Shown here in pieces: positions 19,396 to 28,229 of a stretch of 64,000 bases of DNA. Below the pieces are notes generated by a model. The model was not told the origin of the DNA, made no database searches, and saw nothing but the letters and a program-made list of their open reading frames with translations. The stretch is from Rhodospirillales bacterium. Its GTDB lineage: Bacteria; Pseudomonadota; Alphaproteobacteria; Rhodospirillales; Defluviicoccaceae. Made by a program: the position numbers and the translations under genes. The first letter of the stretch is position 1. The number at the start of each line of letters is the position of its first letter. The stretch is taken from positions 248,001 to 312,000 of the forward strand of contig JADJXQ010000001.1 in assembly GCA_016710335.1 (NCBI GenBank), in the 5' to 3' direction.

Positions 19396-20934
19396 TCACA
19401 GCTCGAGCGCTTGGCGAGCGCGGGTCAGCGACTCCTCCCGCGGGCCGGAGGTGTCGAGGCGGCGCCAATGCATGGGACCGAGGTCGTACTGCAACTGGAG
19501 GCGCACCACCCAGGCGGTGGCGTCGGAGACGTTGCGGCGTCGCCACGTCACCCGTTCCTCCATCACCTCCGGCGACGCTTCCAGCCACAGCCCCTGGAAC
19601 GGAAGGCGTGTCTCGATCGCGACCTGCTCGATCGCATCGCGCTCGCGAAGGTCGGCGAACACCGCGTCGGCGATCACGGATCGGCCGGCACTGAGGGCGC
19701 GGCGGCATTCCTCGAACATCGCGGCATAGGTCTTCGAGTTCATGGCTTGCGTGTAGCCGTCGGCGCCGAGACGGTCGCCGAGGGCGATGCCGACGAGCCG
19801 CTTGCGGGTGCTGTCGGTGCGGACGACGCGGGCTCCCGGCGGGGTGCCGATCAATGGCGCCAACTCGCGCGCCAGCCGCGACTTGCCGCTGCCCGACAGA
19901 CCGCCGATCGCGATGAGCCGCGGCGGCGCCGGCATCAGGAAGCGGCGCGCCAGATTCAGATAATTGGCGGCATCGGCATCGAGCGCTGCGGCATCGCCCG
20001 GATCGGACTGCTCCGTAGCGGCGACCGCCTGAACGTGGCTGCGAATCGCCGCCCGCAACGACAGGAAAAGCGGCAGCGTCGCCAGCCCGTCGACATCGCC
20101 GGTGTTGTCCAGGTAGCGGTTGAGGACGATGCTGGCGAGCTCCGGCAGCGCCCGATGGCCGAGGTCCATGACGAGGAAGGCGAGGTCGTACAGCACGTCG
20201 ATGTCGGCGAGGTCCGGATCGAACTCGATGGCGTCGAACAGCGTCGCCTGGCCGTGGTGAAGAAAAATGTTGCGAAGGTGCAGGTCGCCATGACAGTGAC
20301 GGACGAAGCCGCGGTCACGGCGGTCCTCCAACAGCGTTTCGACCTCACTCAACGCCCGCCACGTCCGTTGCGTCACGTCGGCGACAGCGTCGGGATCGAG
20401 GGAAGTTGACGGGCATTCCCGGAAGGATCGAGCGTTCGAGTCGATGATCTTCGCCGCCATGGCGCGGCCGCCGCGGCCGGGCCGCGGTTCCGCGTCATGA
20501 TGAAAACGAGCCACCCGGTCGGCGAGATCCTCCATGGCGAAGCGATCGAGCACGCCCTTCCGGGCGAGCCGGTCGAACAGGGTTTCCTCGTCGAACCGCG
20601 CCATCTCCACCAGCCATTCGACGGCGATGCCATCGCCGCCGAGGCGGAGTTTGCCGTGCATGTCGCGGGTCACCGCCACTACGTTCAGATAAGTGTCGGG
20701 CGCGGTGCGGCGGTTGATGCGTACCTCTGCGTGACAAAATCGCCGCCGGACGTCCGTGGTGGAATAGTCGAGGTAGGGGAAGCGGACCGCCCGCTTCAGC
20801 TTGTAGGCGCGGTCGCCGACCAGAAAGACGACGGACGCATGGGTCTCGACCCGCTCTACAGGGGACCCGGCGAGCCCATAGGCGTCGCCACGCGACAAGA
20901 AGGCAATGACCTCGGTCTGGTCCTCGACGATCAC
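19396..20934 (-). CDS. Fused aminoglycoside-phosphotransferase-like / P-loop kinase protein
   Basis: A 512-residue two-domain protein. The N-terminal part (about 1-330) is an APH/ChoK-like kinase fold with the catalytic loop HCHGDLHLRNIFL and the metal-binding DAIEFDPDLADIDVLYDLA. The C-terminal part (about 345-512) is a P-loop nucleotide kinase domain with GGLSGSGKSRLARELA and a later SVIADAVFADLRERD. This fusion (COG2187 plus COG0645) is widespread in proteobacteria, but its substrate is unknown; antibiotic resistance should not be assumed. GTG 20934 is chosen because GGGGGAG sits eight bases upstream and VIVEDQTEVIAFL is the usual family start; ATG 20991 is an alternative. Confidence 0.78.
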   Translation of the reverse strand: MIVEDQTEVIAFLSRGDAYGLAGSPVERVETHASVVFLVGDRAYKLKRAVRFPYLDYSTTDVRRRFCHAEVRINRRTAPDTYLNVVAVTRDMHGKLRLGGDGIAVEWLVEMARFDEETLFDRLARKGVLDRFAMEDLADRVARFHHDAEPRPGRGGRAMAAKIIDSNARSFRECPSTSLDPDAVADVTQRTWRALSEVETLLEDRRDRGFVRHCHGDLHLRNIFLHHGQATLFDAIEFDPDLADIDVLYDLAFLVMDLGHRALPELASIVLNRYLDNTGDVDGLATLPLFLSLRAAIRSHVQAVAATEQSDPGDAAALDADAANYLNLARRFLMPAPPRLIAIGGLSGSGKSRLARELAPLIGTPPGARVVRTDSTRKRLVGIALGDRLGADGYTQAMNSKTYAAMFEECRRALSAGRSVIADAVFADLRERDAIEQVAIETRLPFQGLWLEASPEVMEERVTWRRRNVSDATAWVVRLQLQYDLGPMHWRRLDTSGPREESLTRARQALEL

Positions 20935-21112
20935 GACGAACGCTCCCCCGCAACGCAGGCGTCCAGCGTAAGCCTTTCCGGCGGTTCGCATAACAGGAAT
21001 GTGATCAATAAAGGAATGTGATCGATGCTGCGCGATCATACCGGGGCGGCGTCGTTGGCCCGTAGAAGGCCATGAACATGCCGCGCTTGGCTCAGGGTGC
21101 GAAAGGCTTACG

Positions 21113-21856
21113 ATGAGGCTCCGGGTCCTTTCCCGGCTGAGGATGAAGGCTTTTGGTTCGATGATCGACTTCCAGGGGTTCGGAGATCGGTTGCTGCTCG
21201 GTGCCGCGATGACCGTCGCGCTGGCGTTCGGCGCTTTGGCGTTGGGCGTGGCGCTCGGGCTGGCGGGGGCGGCGGCCAAGCTGTCCCGCGTCGCGGTCCT
21301 CAGAGCCATCGGCGGAACCTACACCACCGTGGTGCGCGGCTTGCCGGAGCTTCTGGTGGTGCTGATCATTTATTTTGGGTCGTCAGGATTGCTGACCACC
21401 GCCGCTGGCTGGCTGGGATACGAGGGGTTTGTCGAGGTCGGGCCGTTCGCGGCCGGCGTCGTCGCCCTCGGCCTCACCTTCGGCGCTTACGCGACGGAGG
21501 TATTTCGCGGCGCCATCCTCGCCATCCCCAAGGGTCAGACCGAGGCGGCGCGGGCATACGGCATGGGCCGGGCGCTCACCTTTCGCCGCATCGTCCTCCC
21601 GCAAGTGTGGCGCATCGCGCTGCCGGGCCTCGGAAACCTGTTCCTGGTGCTGTTGAAGGACACGTCGCTGGTCTCGGTTATCGGGCTCGATGAACTGATG
21701 CGCCAGTCGTCGATCGCCGTCGGCTTCACCCGCGCGCCGTTCACCTTCTATCTCGCCGCGGCGATCCTTTATCTGATGATGACCGTGGTGGCGATGGCGG
21801 TGATCGGGTTCGCCGAACGGTCGGCCTCCAAGGGCCTGCCGCGGGCGGCGGCGTGA
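21113..21856 (+). CDS. Polar amino acid ABC transporter permease (HisQ/ArtQ type)
   Basis: A 247-residue inner-membrane permease with about five helices. The EAA motif is EVFRGAILAIPKGQTEAARA followed by YGMGRALTFRRIVLPQ. The N-terminal half contains TTVVRGLPELLVVLIIYFG, typical of the HisQ branch. It would pair with the second permease encoded 13 bp downstream to form the channel of an arginine/histidine/opine-type importer. No substrate-binding protein or ATPase gene is adjacent on either side, so those parts must be encoded elsewhere. The start at 21113 has GAAAGG upstream; starts at 21143 and 21161 are possible. Confidence 0.88.
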   Translation: MRLRVLSRLRMKAFGSMIDFQGFGDRLLLGAAMTVALAFGALALGVALGLAGAAAKLSRVAVLRAIGGTYTTVVRGLPELLVVLIIYFGSSGLLTTAAGWLGYEGFVEVGPFAAGVVALGLTFGAYATEVFRGAILAIPKGQTEAARAYGMGRALTFRRIVLPQVWRIALPGLGNLFLVLLKDTSLVSVIGLDELMRQSSIAVGFTRAPFTFYLAAAILYLMMTVVAMAVIGFAERSASKGLPRAAA

Positions 21857-21869
21857 GCGGCGACGCGCC

Positions 21870-22559
21870 ATGAACGTCGAGGTGATCGTCGACAACCTGC
21901 CGAAGCTCCTGGAGGGCCTTGGGCTGACGGTAGAACTGGTGGCGCTGTCGGTGCTCGCCGGGTTCATGCTAGCGGTGCCGACGGCGCTGGCGCGGGTCTC
22001 CCCGAACTGGGCGCTGCGCGGCCCGGCCTACGCCTACATCTTTTTCTTTCGCGGCACACCGCTGCTGGTGCAGATATTTCTGGTGTACTACGGCCTCAGC
22101 CAGTTCGAGACGGTGCGAGACAGTGCCTTGTGGCCGATCCTGCGGGAGCCGTATTGGTGCGCCCTCATCGCCTTTTCGCTCAACACCGGCGCATATACCG
22201 CGGAGATCTTCCGCGGCGCCATCGAAGCGGTGCCGGCCGGGCAAGTGGAGGCCGCTCGCGTGATCGGAATGGGGAGGGCGCTAGCCTACCGACGCATCAT
22301 CCTGCCGCAGGCGTTCCGTATCGCGCTCCCGGCCTATGGCAACGAGATCATTCTGATGATCAAGGGGAGCGCGCTTGCCAGCACCATCACTCTTCTCGAC
22401 CTCACCGGCATGGCGCGCACCATCATCGCCCGCACCTACATGCCGGTAGAAATCTTCCTCGCCGCCGGCGTCCTCTATCTGCTGCTCACCTTCGCCTTCA
22501 CGCAAGCATACCGCCTCCTGGAACACCGTCTCACCCGCCACATGGCCGTGCAGCGGTGA
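21870..22559 (+). CDS. Polar amino acid ABC transporter permease (HisM/ArtM type)
   Basis: A 229-residue permease and partner of the preceding HisQ-like protein. The conserved FFFRGTPLLVQIFLVYYGL precedes the EAA motif EIFRGAIEAVPAGQVEAARV with IGMGRALAYRRIILPQ. It acts in the inner membrane as half of the translocation channel. The gene pair is compact and the next gene (TetR) is convergent, so this operon has two genes only. The substrate class (basic or polar amino acid, opine) comes from family membership; the exact substrate cannot be read from the permeases. Confidence 0.9.
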   Translation: MNVEVIVDNLPKLLEGLGLTVELVALSVLAGFMLAVPTALARVSPNWALRGPAYAYIFFFRGTPLLVQIFLVYYGLSQFETVRDSALWPILREPYWCALIAFSLNTGAYTAEIFRGAIEAVPAGQVEAARVIGMGRALAYRRIILPQAFRIALPAYGNEIILMIKGSALASTITLLDLTGMARTIIARTYMPVEIFLAAGVLYLLLTFAFTQAYRLLEHRLTRHMAVQR

Positions 22560-22620
22560 GCGGAATCGCGGGGCATAGCGGCCCACCGAGAGCCGACGGG
22601 CATGACGCGGGGAGAGGGCG

Positions 22621-23256
22621 TCAGGGCGCGGCCGGGGTGAAGACGAGGCGGAGGAAGTCGCGGTAGAGCAGGATCTGGCGGGGCAGGGCTGCCGGGTCCT
22701 TGGTGACCTTCGAGAGGATGATGCCGCCGTCGGCAACCACCGACAGCATGTCCGCCAAGTCGTCGAGGTCCACCGGGATGCGCGGCGGGTAGCGGGCGGC
22801 AATGCGATCGAGCCGCTCGCGAAAACGCCGGCGCCACTGAAGGACCGCGCCCGTGTTGATGTCGCGCACCTCGCGATCGAACAGTTGTTCGTGGTAGCAG
22901 ATGGAGGCGACCATGCAGCCCGGATGGCCATTGGGGAGATCCGCGAAGATCTCGGTCAGCATCTTCAGCGCAATCAGGAAGCTGTGGAGCGGATCCTCGC
23001 TCAGCTCGTCCGCCCGCGCGAAGACGCCGTCGAAGATCCGGTCGTCCTCTTCCACGTAGCGCTTCAGGAGGGACTTGGCGAGCTCGGTCTTGTCGCGGAA
23101 ATGGTAAAAGAACCCGCTCTTCGAAATGCCGACCGTGGCAATCAACTCGTCGATCGAGGTGCCGCTGAACCCCTTGGCAAGCACCGCCTCCTCTGCTGCA
23201 TCGAGTAGCTGCTGACGTGTCGGCGGACCCTTGCGGAGCGTTGTCGTCCCATCCAT
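22621..23256 (-). CDS. TetR/AcrR-family transcriptional repressor
   Basis: A 211-residue TetR protein. The N-terminal DNA-binding domain (TRQQLLDAAEEAVLAKGFSG) ends in the recognition helix region VGISKSGFFYHFRDKTELAK. The ligand domain includes GHPGCMVASICYHEQLF, a segment seen in several TetR regulators with a C-terminal domain of the TetR_C type. ATG 23256 has GGGAGG six bases upstream; longer in-frame starts run into the intergenic region. It is transcribed divergently from the TPR protein gene. A perfect 7-5-7 palindrome lies 24-42 bp upstream of its start, so auto-regulation and control of the TPR gene are likely. Confidence 0.88.
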   Translation of the reverse strand: MDGTTTLRKGPPTRQQLLDAAEEAVLAKGFSGTSIDELIATVGISKSGFFYHFRDKTELAKSLLKRYVEEDDRIFDGVFARADELSEDPLHSFLIALKMLTEIFADLPNGHPGCMVASICYHEQLFDREVRDINTGAVLQWRRRFRERLDRIAARYPPRIPVDLDDLADMLSVVADGGIILSKVTKDPAALPRQILLYRDFLRLVFTPAAP

Positions 23257-23279
23257 CCCCTGCCTCCCAACATCGCACC

Positions 23280-23298
23280 ACTGTACCACAAGTACAGT
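23280..23298. promoter_or_regulatory. Probable TetR-family operator
   Basis: A perfect inverted repeat ACTGTAC-CACAA-GTACAGT (7-bp arms, 5-bp spacer) lies in the divergent region between the TetR gene and the TPR protein gene. The TGTAC...GTACA core is typical of TetR-family operators. The position, 24 to 42 bp upstream of the TetR start, fits a site overlapping its promoter. Binding by the adjacent repressor is inference. Confidence 0.65.
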
Positions 23299-23515
23299 TC
23301 CAAGCCTCCATATGCCGAGCCGCCGGGTCCCTTCTCCGAGCATCGGCCGTAACATGTTCAGGGACAATGATAATAATTTGCATCGGCGGCAAGACCGCGG
23401 GTTCACTATCGGCGATCCGGAGAACTCAGTATCGTTTTTCCAACAACGCTCGCGGGCTTGTGAAGCTCGCGGAAACGGAACCCACGAGCTGAACCTGAAC
23501 ACGAGGGAGGCAGAC

Positions 23516-24856
23516 ATGTTTGCGGATCGACAAGGAAACGCCATGACCGGCGGCACTGGCGATGCCGTCGCGCGGTTCGACGAAGCCGTCGCGGCCTTCA
23601 ACATCTATCGCGGCGACCCGGTGGCGCTGGTCGACGGCGCCATCGCCGCAGCCCCGACGTTCGCAATGGCGCACATCTTCAAGGCGTGGCTGTTCGCGGT
23701 CGCCACCGAACCGGAAGCGGCCGCAGCGGCCAGGACCATCGTCGCGCACGTGAAGTCGCTGCCGATGAACGACCGCGAGCGGTCGCACGTCGTCGCTCTC
23801 GACCACGTGCTGGCCAACAACTGGACCGATGCCGCGGTGGCGCTCGACCATCACAACATGCGCCACCCGCACGACCTTGTCGCCCTGCAGGCCGGGAGCC
23901 TGGTGGACTTCTTCCGCGCCAACGCCCGCGATCTTCGCGACCGGATCGCCAGGGTCCTGCCGCAATGGTCTGAGGATCGGCCGGGCTACTCGATCGTGCT
24001 CGGACTGTACGCCTTCGGCCTGGAAGAGACCGGCGACTATGCCCGCGCCGAAGCGATGGGACGCGACGCTGTAGACCGCCAGCCGCTCGACGCGTGGGCG
24101 CATCACGCGGTGGCGCACGTCATGGAAATGCAGGGCCGCGCCGCAGACGGGATACGTTGGATGGAGGAGCGCGAGCCGCACTGGTCAGGCGACGAGAACT
24201 TCTTTCAGGTGCACAACTGGTGGCACAAGGCGCTCTTCCACTTCGATCTCGGAGAGCGCGACCGGGTGTTGGCCCTCTACGATCAGCGCATCCGCGCCGG
24301 CAACAGCATCATCGCCATCGATCTGGTGGATGCGTCGGCGTTGCTGTGGCGCGCCCACCTGGACGGCATCGACGTCGGGCGCCGTTGGGACGAGGTGGCG
24401 GCCGCCTGGGACCAACATGCAGACGGCAAGCTCTACCCGTTCAACGACTGGCACGCGGCCATGGCATGGCTTGGGGCCGACCGGCAACACGATGTCGACC
24501 GCCTGATCGCCCACTTCCGCCGGGACGCGGCGCCCGTCAACGAAGTGGAGCGCTGGGCGCGGGCGACCGGACTGCCGCTGATCGAGGGCTTCGCGGCCTT
24601 CTGGCGAGGTGACTACACGGCAGCCGTCGAACGGCTCCACCCGGCGCGTTTCATCGCCAACACGTTCGGCGGCAGCCACGCCCAGCGGGACATCATCGAC
24701 TGGACGCTGATCGAAGCGGCGATCCGCGGCGGCATGATGGACACCGCCACGGCCCTGGCCCACGAGCGCCTGGCGCTGAAACCGCACGGCGTGATCAACG
24801 GGAGCTTCCTCTCGCGGGCCGGCGCCATCGGATCGAAGACGAACCTGGCGGCGTAG
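23516..24856 (+). CDS. TPR-repeat protein (TTC38-like)
   Basis: A 446-residue soluble, helical protein with degenerate tetratricopeptide repeats. Examples are the helices around FAMAHIFKAWLFAVATEPEA and GLYAFGLEETGDYARAEAMG, and DAWAHHAVAHVMEMQGRAAD. The overall sequence matches the tetratricopeptide repeat protein 38 family found in many proteobacteria, which has no assigned function. ATG 23516 has GAGGGAGG upstream. It is divergent from the TetR gene with 259 bp between them, containing a palindromic operator, so it is probably the repressor's main target. A perfect 13-bp hairpin follows the stop codon. Confidence 0.8.
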   Translation: MFADRQGNAMTGGTGDAVARFDEAVAAFNIYRGDPVALVDGAIAAAPTFAMAHIFKAWLFAVATEPEAAAAARTIVAHVKSLPMNDRERSHVVALDHVLANNWTDAAVALDHHNMRHPHDLVALQAGSLVDFFRANARDLRDRIARVLPQWSEDRPGYSIVLGLYAFGLEETGDYARAEAMGRDAVDRQPLDAWAHHAVAHVMEMQGRAADGIRWMEEREPHWSGDENFFQVHNWWHKALFHFDLGERDRVLALYDQRIRAGNSIIAIDLVDASALLWRAHLDGIDVGRRWDEVAAAWDQHADGKLYPFNDWHAAMAWLGADRQHDVDRLIAHFRRDAAPVNEVERWARATGLPLIEGFAAFWRGDYTAAVERLHPARFIANTFGGSHAQRDIIDWTLIEAAIRGGMMDTATALAHERLALKPHGVINGSFLSRAGAIGSKTNLAA

Positions 24857-24885
24857 GATCAAGCCTGGCTCGTTGATGCGCCGTT

Positions 24886-24919
24886 GTGGCCAGCGCCCCT
24901 TGCGACGGGCGCTGGCCAC
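24886..24919. terminator. Hairpin between convergent TPR and pirin genes (possible bidirectional terminator)
   Basis: A perfect inverted repeat with 13-bp arms (GTGGCCAGCGCCC / GGGCGCTGGCCAC) and an 8-base loop lies 30 bp after the TPR stop and 20 bp before the pirin stop on the other strand. There is no T-tract on either side, so it is not a textbook intrinsic terminator. Its placement between convergent genes still suggests transcript-end formation or stabilisation. Confidence 0.6.
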
Positions 24920-24938
24920 TCGCAACCCAGGCGTTGGA

Positions 24939-25802
24939 TCAGGCGGCCGCGACCCGGCCGAAACGGCCGCTGTTGAAGTCATCGACGGCCCTGCGGATCT
25001 CGGCTTCCGTGTTCATCACGAACGGACCGTGGCCAACGACCGGCTCGTCGATGGGCTCGCCGGTCAGGACGAGCAGGATCGCGTCACCGTCGGCGCCGGC
25101 CGTCACTTCGCTTCCGCTGCGTTCGAAACGGACGACCTCCGCCTCGCCCGCACCCTCGACGCCGTTCACCGTGACATGGCCCGCCAGTACCGCGATCATC
25201 GCCGTGTGGCCCTCGGGCAGATCGAGGCCGAGTTCTGCACCCCGATCAAGCCGCACATCCCACAGATTGACCGGGGTGAAGGTGCGTGCGGGACCACGTG
25301 CGTCCCGGAACTCGCCGGCGATGACCCGCGCCCGTCCCCCGTCCAGTTCCACCGTGGGAATGTCGGCGCTGGAGATAGCCTGATACCCGGGCGGCTTCAT
25401 CTTGTCCCTCGCCGGCAGATTGACCCACAGCTGCGCCATCCGGAACGGACCGCCGGTCCTGCTGAACGCCGGCGAGTGGAACTCCTCGTGGATGATGCCG
25501 CCCGCAGCCGTCATCCACTGCACGTCCCCCGATCCGATGGTGCCGCCCGTGCCAGTGGAGTCGCGGTGCGCAACCTCTCCGTCATAGACGATGGTGACGG
25601 TCTCGAAACCGCGATGGGGGTGCTGGCCGACGCCACGCGGCTTTGCCGACGGCTCGAACATCCGCGGCCCCGCGTAATCGAACAGCAGGAACGGACTGAC
25701 CGCCGCCGCGTCGCGGTGGTAGGAAAAGAGCGAGCGGACGGGAAACCCGTCGCCCACCCAATGAGCGCCCTGCGGCCGCAGGATTTCGGCAATTTTTTTC
25801 AT
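24939..25802 (-). CDS. Pirin family protein
   Basis: A 287-residue bicupin. The metal-binding residues align by spacing with those known in E. coli YhhW: His61 and His63 (GQHPHRGFETVTI), His105 and Glu107 (GGIIHEEF). PVRSLFSYHRDAAAVSPFLL at the N-terminus and a C-terminal pirin cupin follow. Some bacterial pirins have quercetin 2,3-dioxygenase activity; others regulate metabolic enzymes, so the true function here is open. It is cytoplasmic and monocistronic, ending next to the shared hairpin with the TPR gene. Confidence 0.9.
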   Translation of the reverse strand: MKKIAEILRPQGAHWVGDGFPVRSLFSYHRDAAAVSPFLLFDYAGPRMFEPSAKPRGVGQHPHRGFETVTIVYDGEVAHRDSTGTGGTIGSGDVQWMTAAGGIIHEEFHSPAFSRTGGPFRMAQLWVNLPARDKMKPPGYQAISSADIPTVELDGGRARVIAGEFRDARGPARTFTPVNLWDVRLDRGAELGLDLPEGHTAMIAVLAGHVTVNGVEGAGEAEVVRFERSGSEVTAGADGDAILLVLTGEPIDEPVVGHGPFVMNTEAEIRRAVDDFNSGRFGRVAAA

Positions 25803-25971
25803 ACCCGGTCTCCGCTTGGGCTGGACTTCTGCGGGGCGCGGCGCGCCCTGTCAGGTTTCATCTCCGACCACCTCACGAGAGTATTGGTTCGGATTGGCGC
25901 GAAACAAGTACAGCCCCGTTCCTAAAGAGATCGGGTGTGCCAAAGCGCGCAAGATGCCGCTATGTCGCGGC

Positions 25972-27231
25972 TCAATCGATCAGGATGGCGCGGAAATCGT
26001 TGACGTTGGTGAGCGTCGGGCCGGTGACCACGAGGTCGCCGAGGCGCTCGAACAAGGTGTAGGCATCGTTGTTGTCGAGGTAGGCGCGCGGGTCCATGCC
26101 AAGATCGACGGCGCGCTCCAAAGTGCTTGGGCCGATGAGCGCGCCGGCGTTGTCCTCGGTGCCGTCGATGCCGTCGGTATCGCAGGCGATGGCGTGAATG
26201 TCGGGGTGGCCGCCGAGGGCGATGGCGAGCGCCAACAGATAGTGGGTGTTGCGGCCGCCGCGGCCGTGCCCGGTGACCGCCACCGAAGTCTCGCCGCCGG
26301 ACAACAGCACCCGCGGCTCGGTGCCCGCCATGCGCTCGCCGGCGATATCCCGCGCCAAGCTGGCCTGGATGGCGGCTACGTCTTCCGCGTGTCCCTGGAT
26401 GGCGTCTCCAAGCATCACCGGCGTCACGCCCGCCGCCCGCGCGACTTTGGCGGCAGCTTCGAGGCTGGCCCTCGGCGTGGCGACGAGGATCCAACGAGAG
26501 CGCCCGAAGCCAGGATGCCCCGGCTTCGGCGTTTCGTTGGCAGGGTCGTCGAGATGGGCGGCGACCGCCGGCGGCAGGGCGACGCGATAACGTGCCAGCA
26601 CCTCGCGCGCTTCGGCGAGCGTGGTTCGATCGGGGACTGTGGGGCCCGAGGCGATCACCGCCGGATCGTCGCCCGGCACGTCGGATATCAGCAGCGTCAC
26701 GGTCTCGGCCGGCGCGGCGGCGAGCCCTAGTCGGCCGCCCTTGATGGCGGAGAGATGCTTGCGGACAGTGTTGATCTCCGCAATCGAGGCGCCGCAGCGC
26801 AACAGTTCGCCATTGATGGCGCGGGTGTCATCGAGGCTGATGCCGGGCGCAGGCAAGGTCAGCAAGGCCGAGCCTCCGCCGGTGATCAGCGCCAGCACCA
26901 GATCGTGCTCGCCGGCGTCGCGAGCCAGCGCCAGGATCCGTTCCGCCGCCCGAAGCCCGTCTGCGTCGGGCATCGGGTGCCCGGCTTCGACGACCTCGAT
27001 GTGCCGCGTCGGTCGCTTGTGGCCATAGCGTGTCACCACCAGGCCGCACAACTCGCCTGGCCATGCCGCTTCCACCGCCTCCGCCATGGCGGCGGCCCCC
27101 TTGCCGGCGCCGACGACGATAGTGCGACCCTTCGGCGGGCGCGGCAGGTGTTTGACGACTCGATCGGGGCAGGCCGCGGCGATCGCCGCATCGAACATCC
27201 GGCGGAGCAACTCGGAAGCGGATTCGGACAT
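25972..27231 (-). CDS. Glycerate 2-kinase / hydroxypyruvate reductase family (MOFRL)
   Basis: A 419-residue protein of the DUF4147/MOFRL family. It has VVGAGKGAAAMAEAVEAAW at the N-terminus, LALITGGGSALLTLPAPGI, INTVRKHLSAIKGGRLG, ISDVPGDDPAVIASGPTVPD and the C-terminal MOFRL domain (SGGETSVAVTGHGRGGRNTH). These proteins phosphorylate D-glycerate to 2-phosphoglycerate; historically some (TtuD) were called hydroxypyruvate reductases. It could work with the 2-hydroxyacid dehydrogenase at 39.9-40.9 kb and the reductase at 45.6-46.4 kb in glyoxylate-glycerate metabolism, although the three are unlinked. It is divergent from the hydrolase gene. Confidence 0.88.
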   Translation of the reverse strand: MSESASELLRRMFDAAIAAACPDRVVKHLPRPPKGRTIVVGAGKGAAAMAEAVEAAWPGELCGLVVTRYGHKRPTRHIEVVEAGHPMPDADGLRAAERILALARDAGEHDLVLALITGGGSALLTLPAPGISLDDTRAINGELLRCGASIAEINTVRKHLSAIKGGRLGLAAAPAETVTLLISDVPGDDPAVIASGPTVPDRTTLAEAREVLARYRVALPPAVAAHLDDPANETPKPGHPGFGRSRWILVATPRASLEAAAKVARAAGVTPVMLGDAIQGHAEDVAAIQASLARDIAGERMAGTEPRVLLSGGETSVAVTGHGRGGRNTHYLLALAIALGGHPDIHAIACDTDGIDGTEDNAGALIGPSTLERAVDLGMDPRAYLDNNDAYTLFERLGDLVVTGPTLTNVNDFRAILID

Positions 27232-27385
27232 GGCAGGTCTGCTCCGTGGTCATGTGGTGGCGGTGCGACGGCAACGCCAAGTCTGGATGGCAGCGTTGCG
27301 TGCACAGGGCTTGGGTTCGGCGCGCATCCAGGATATCGTCTTTCGCATCTGCAGCAAAGAACGCGCTCGGGAAGGGTCGCCTGCC

Positions 27386-28229
27386 ATGAAACTCGAAGTG
27401 ATTTCCGAACACCCGCGGGGGAAGGCCAAAGCTACGCCGCTGCTGTTCGTGCACGGCGCCTGCGCCGGCGCCTGGGTGTGGCAGCCGCACTTTCTGGCGT
27501 ATTTTGCCGACCATGGTTACGCGGCGCACGCCGTCAGCCTGCGCGGCCATGGCGGCAGCGAAGGGGGGGAGGGCCTGCCGCTCGCGCGTCTGTCCGATTT
27601 TGCCGCCGACGTCGAACAGGTGGCGGCCTCATTGAACGCGCCGCCGGTGATCGTCGGTCATTCCCTGGGCGGAATGGTGGTGCAGAAGGTTCTGCACAAC
27701 CGGCGCGTTCAAGCACCGGGCGCGGTGCTGATGGCGTCGGCGCCGCCCCATGGCATCGCCGGCTGCTTCGTCCACATGTTGACGCAGAATCCGGGGCTGT
27801 TGTTCGACATGACCATGGTGCTGACCACCGGCCCGTCCCGCCTCGATGCCTCCAGCTTTCGGCGCATCCAGCGGGCGCTGTTCTCAACCGACACGACCGA
27901 TGACGTGGTTCTACAGATCTATGCCGCGATTCGGAGGGGAATCGGCGATGGCGGTGGTCGACCTGTGGGGCTTCGGCACCGTGCCGTCGCGCCGCGTGTT
28001 GGACCTTCCGGTGCTAGTGCTTGGCGCCGAGGTCGACGCCTTCATCTCCCCGGGAGCGCTGCGCGAAACGGCCTGGACCTATCGCACGGAGGCGGAGACC
28101 ATCCCAAACGTGGCGCACGCGATGATGCTCGATCACAACTGGGAGCGCGTCGCCGCGCGGATCCTGGCATGGCTGGCGGACGCGCTGCCGCAGCGGCCGG
28201 AGGCGGACCGCCACGATCTGGCGGCGTGA
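27386..28229 (+). CDS. Alpha/beta hydrolase, frameshifted
   Basis: The N-terminal two-thirds (MKLEVISEHPRGKAKATPLL...) is read from ATG 27386. It carries the oxyanion region VHGACAGAWVW and the nucleophile elbow VIVGHSLGGMVVQ with Ser in GHSLGG. Near 27931-27945 similarity passes into the +1 frame: AMAVVDLWGFGTVPSRRVLDL, then VLVLGAEVDAFISPGA (acid region) and NVAHAMMLDHNW (catalytic His). Removing one G from the GGGG run near 27936-27940 joins the two parts as YAAIRRESAMAVVDLWGF. The catalytic triad is complete across both halves. Its stop overlaps the GTG start of gluQ (GTGA). Confidence 0.75.

Noticed and set aside
19396..20934. Aminoglycoside resistance gene
   Set aside because: The APH-like fold is fused to a P-loop kinase as in a widespread family of unknown role; fold alone does not imply resistance.
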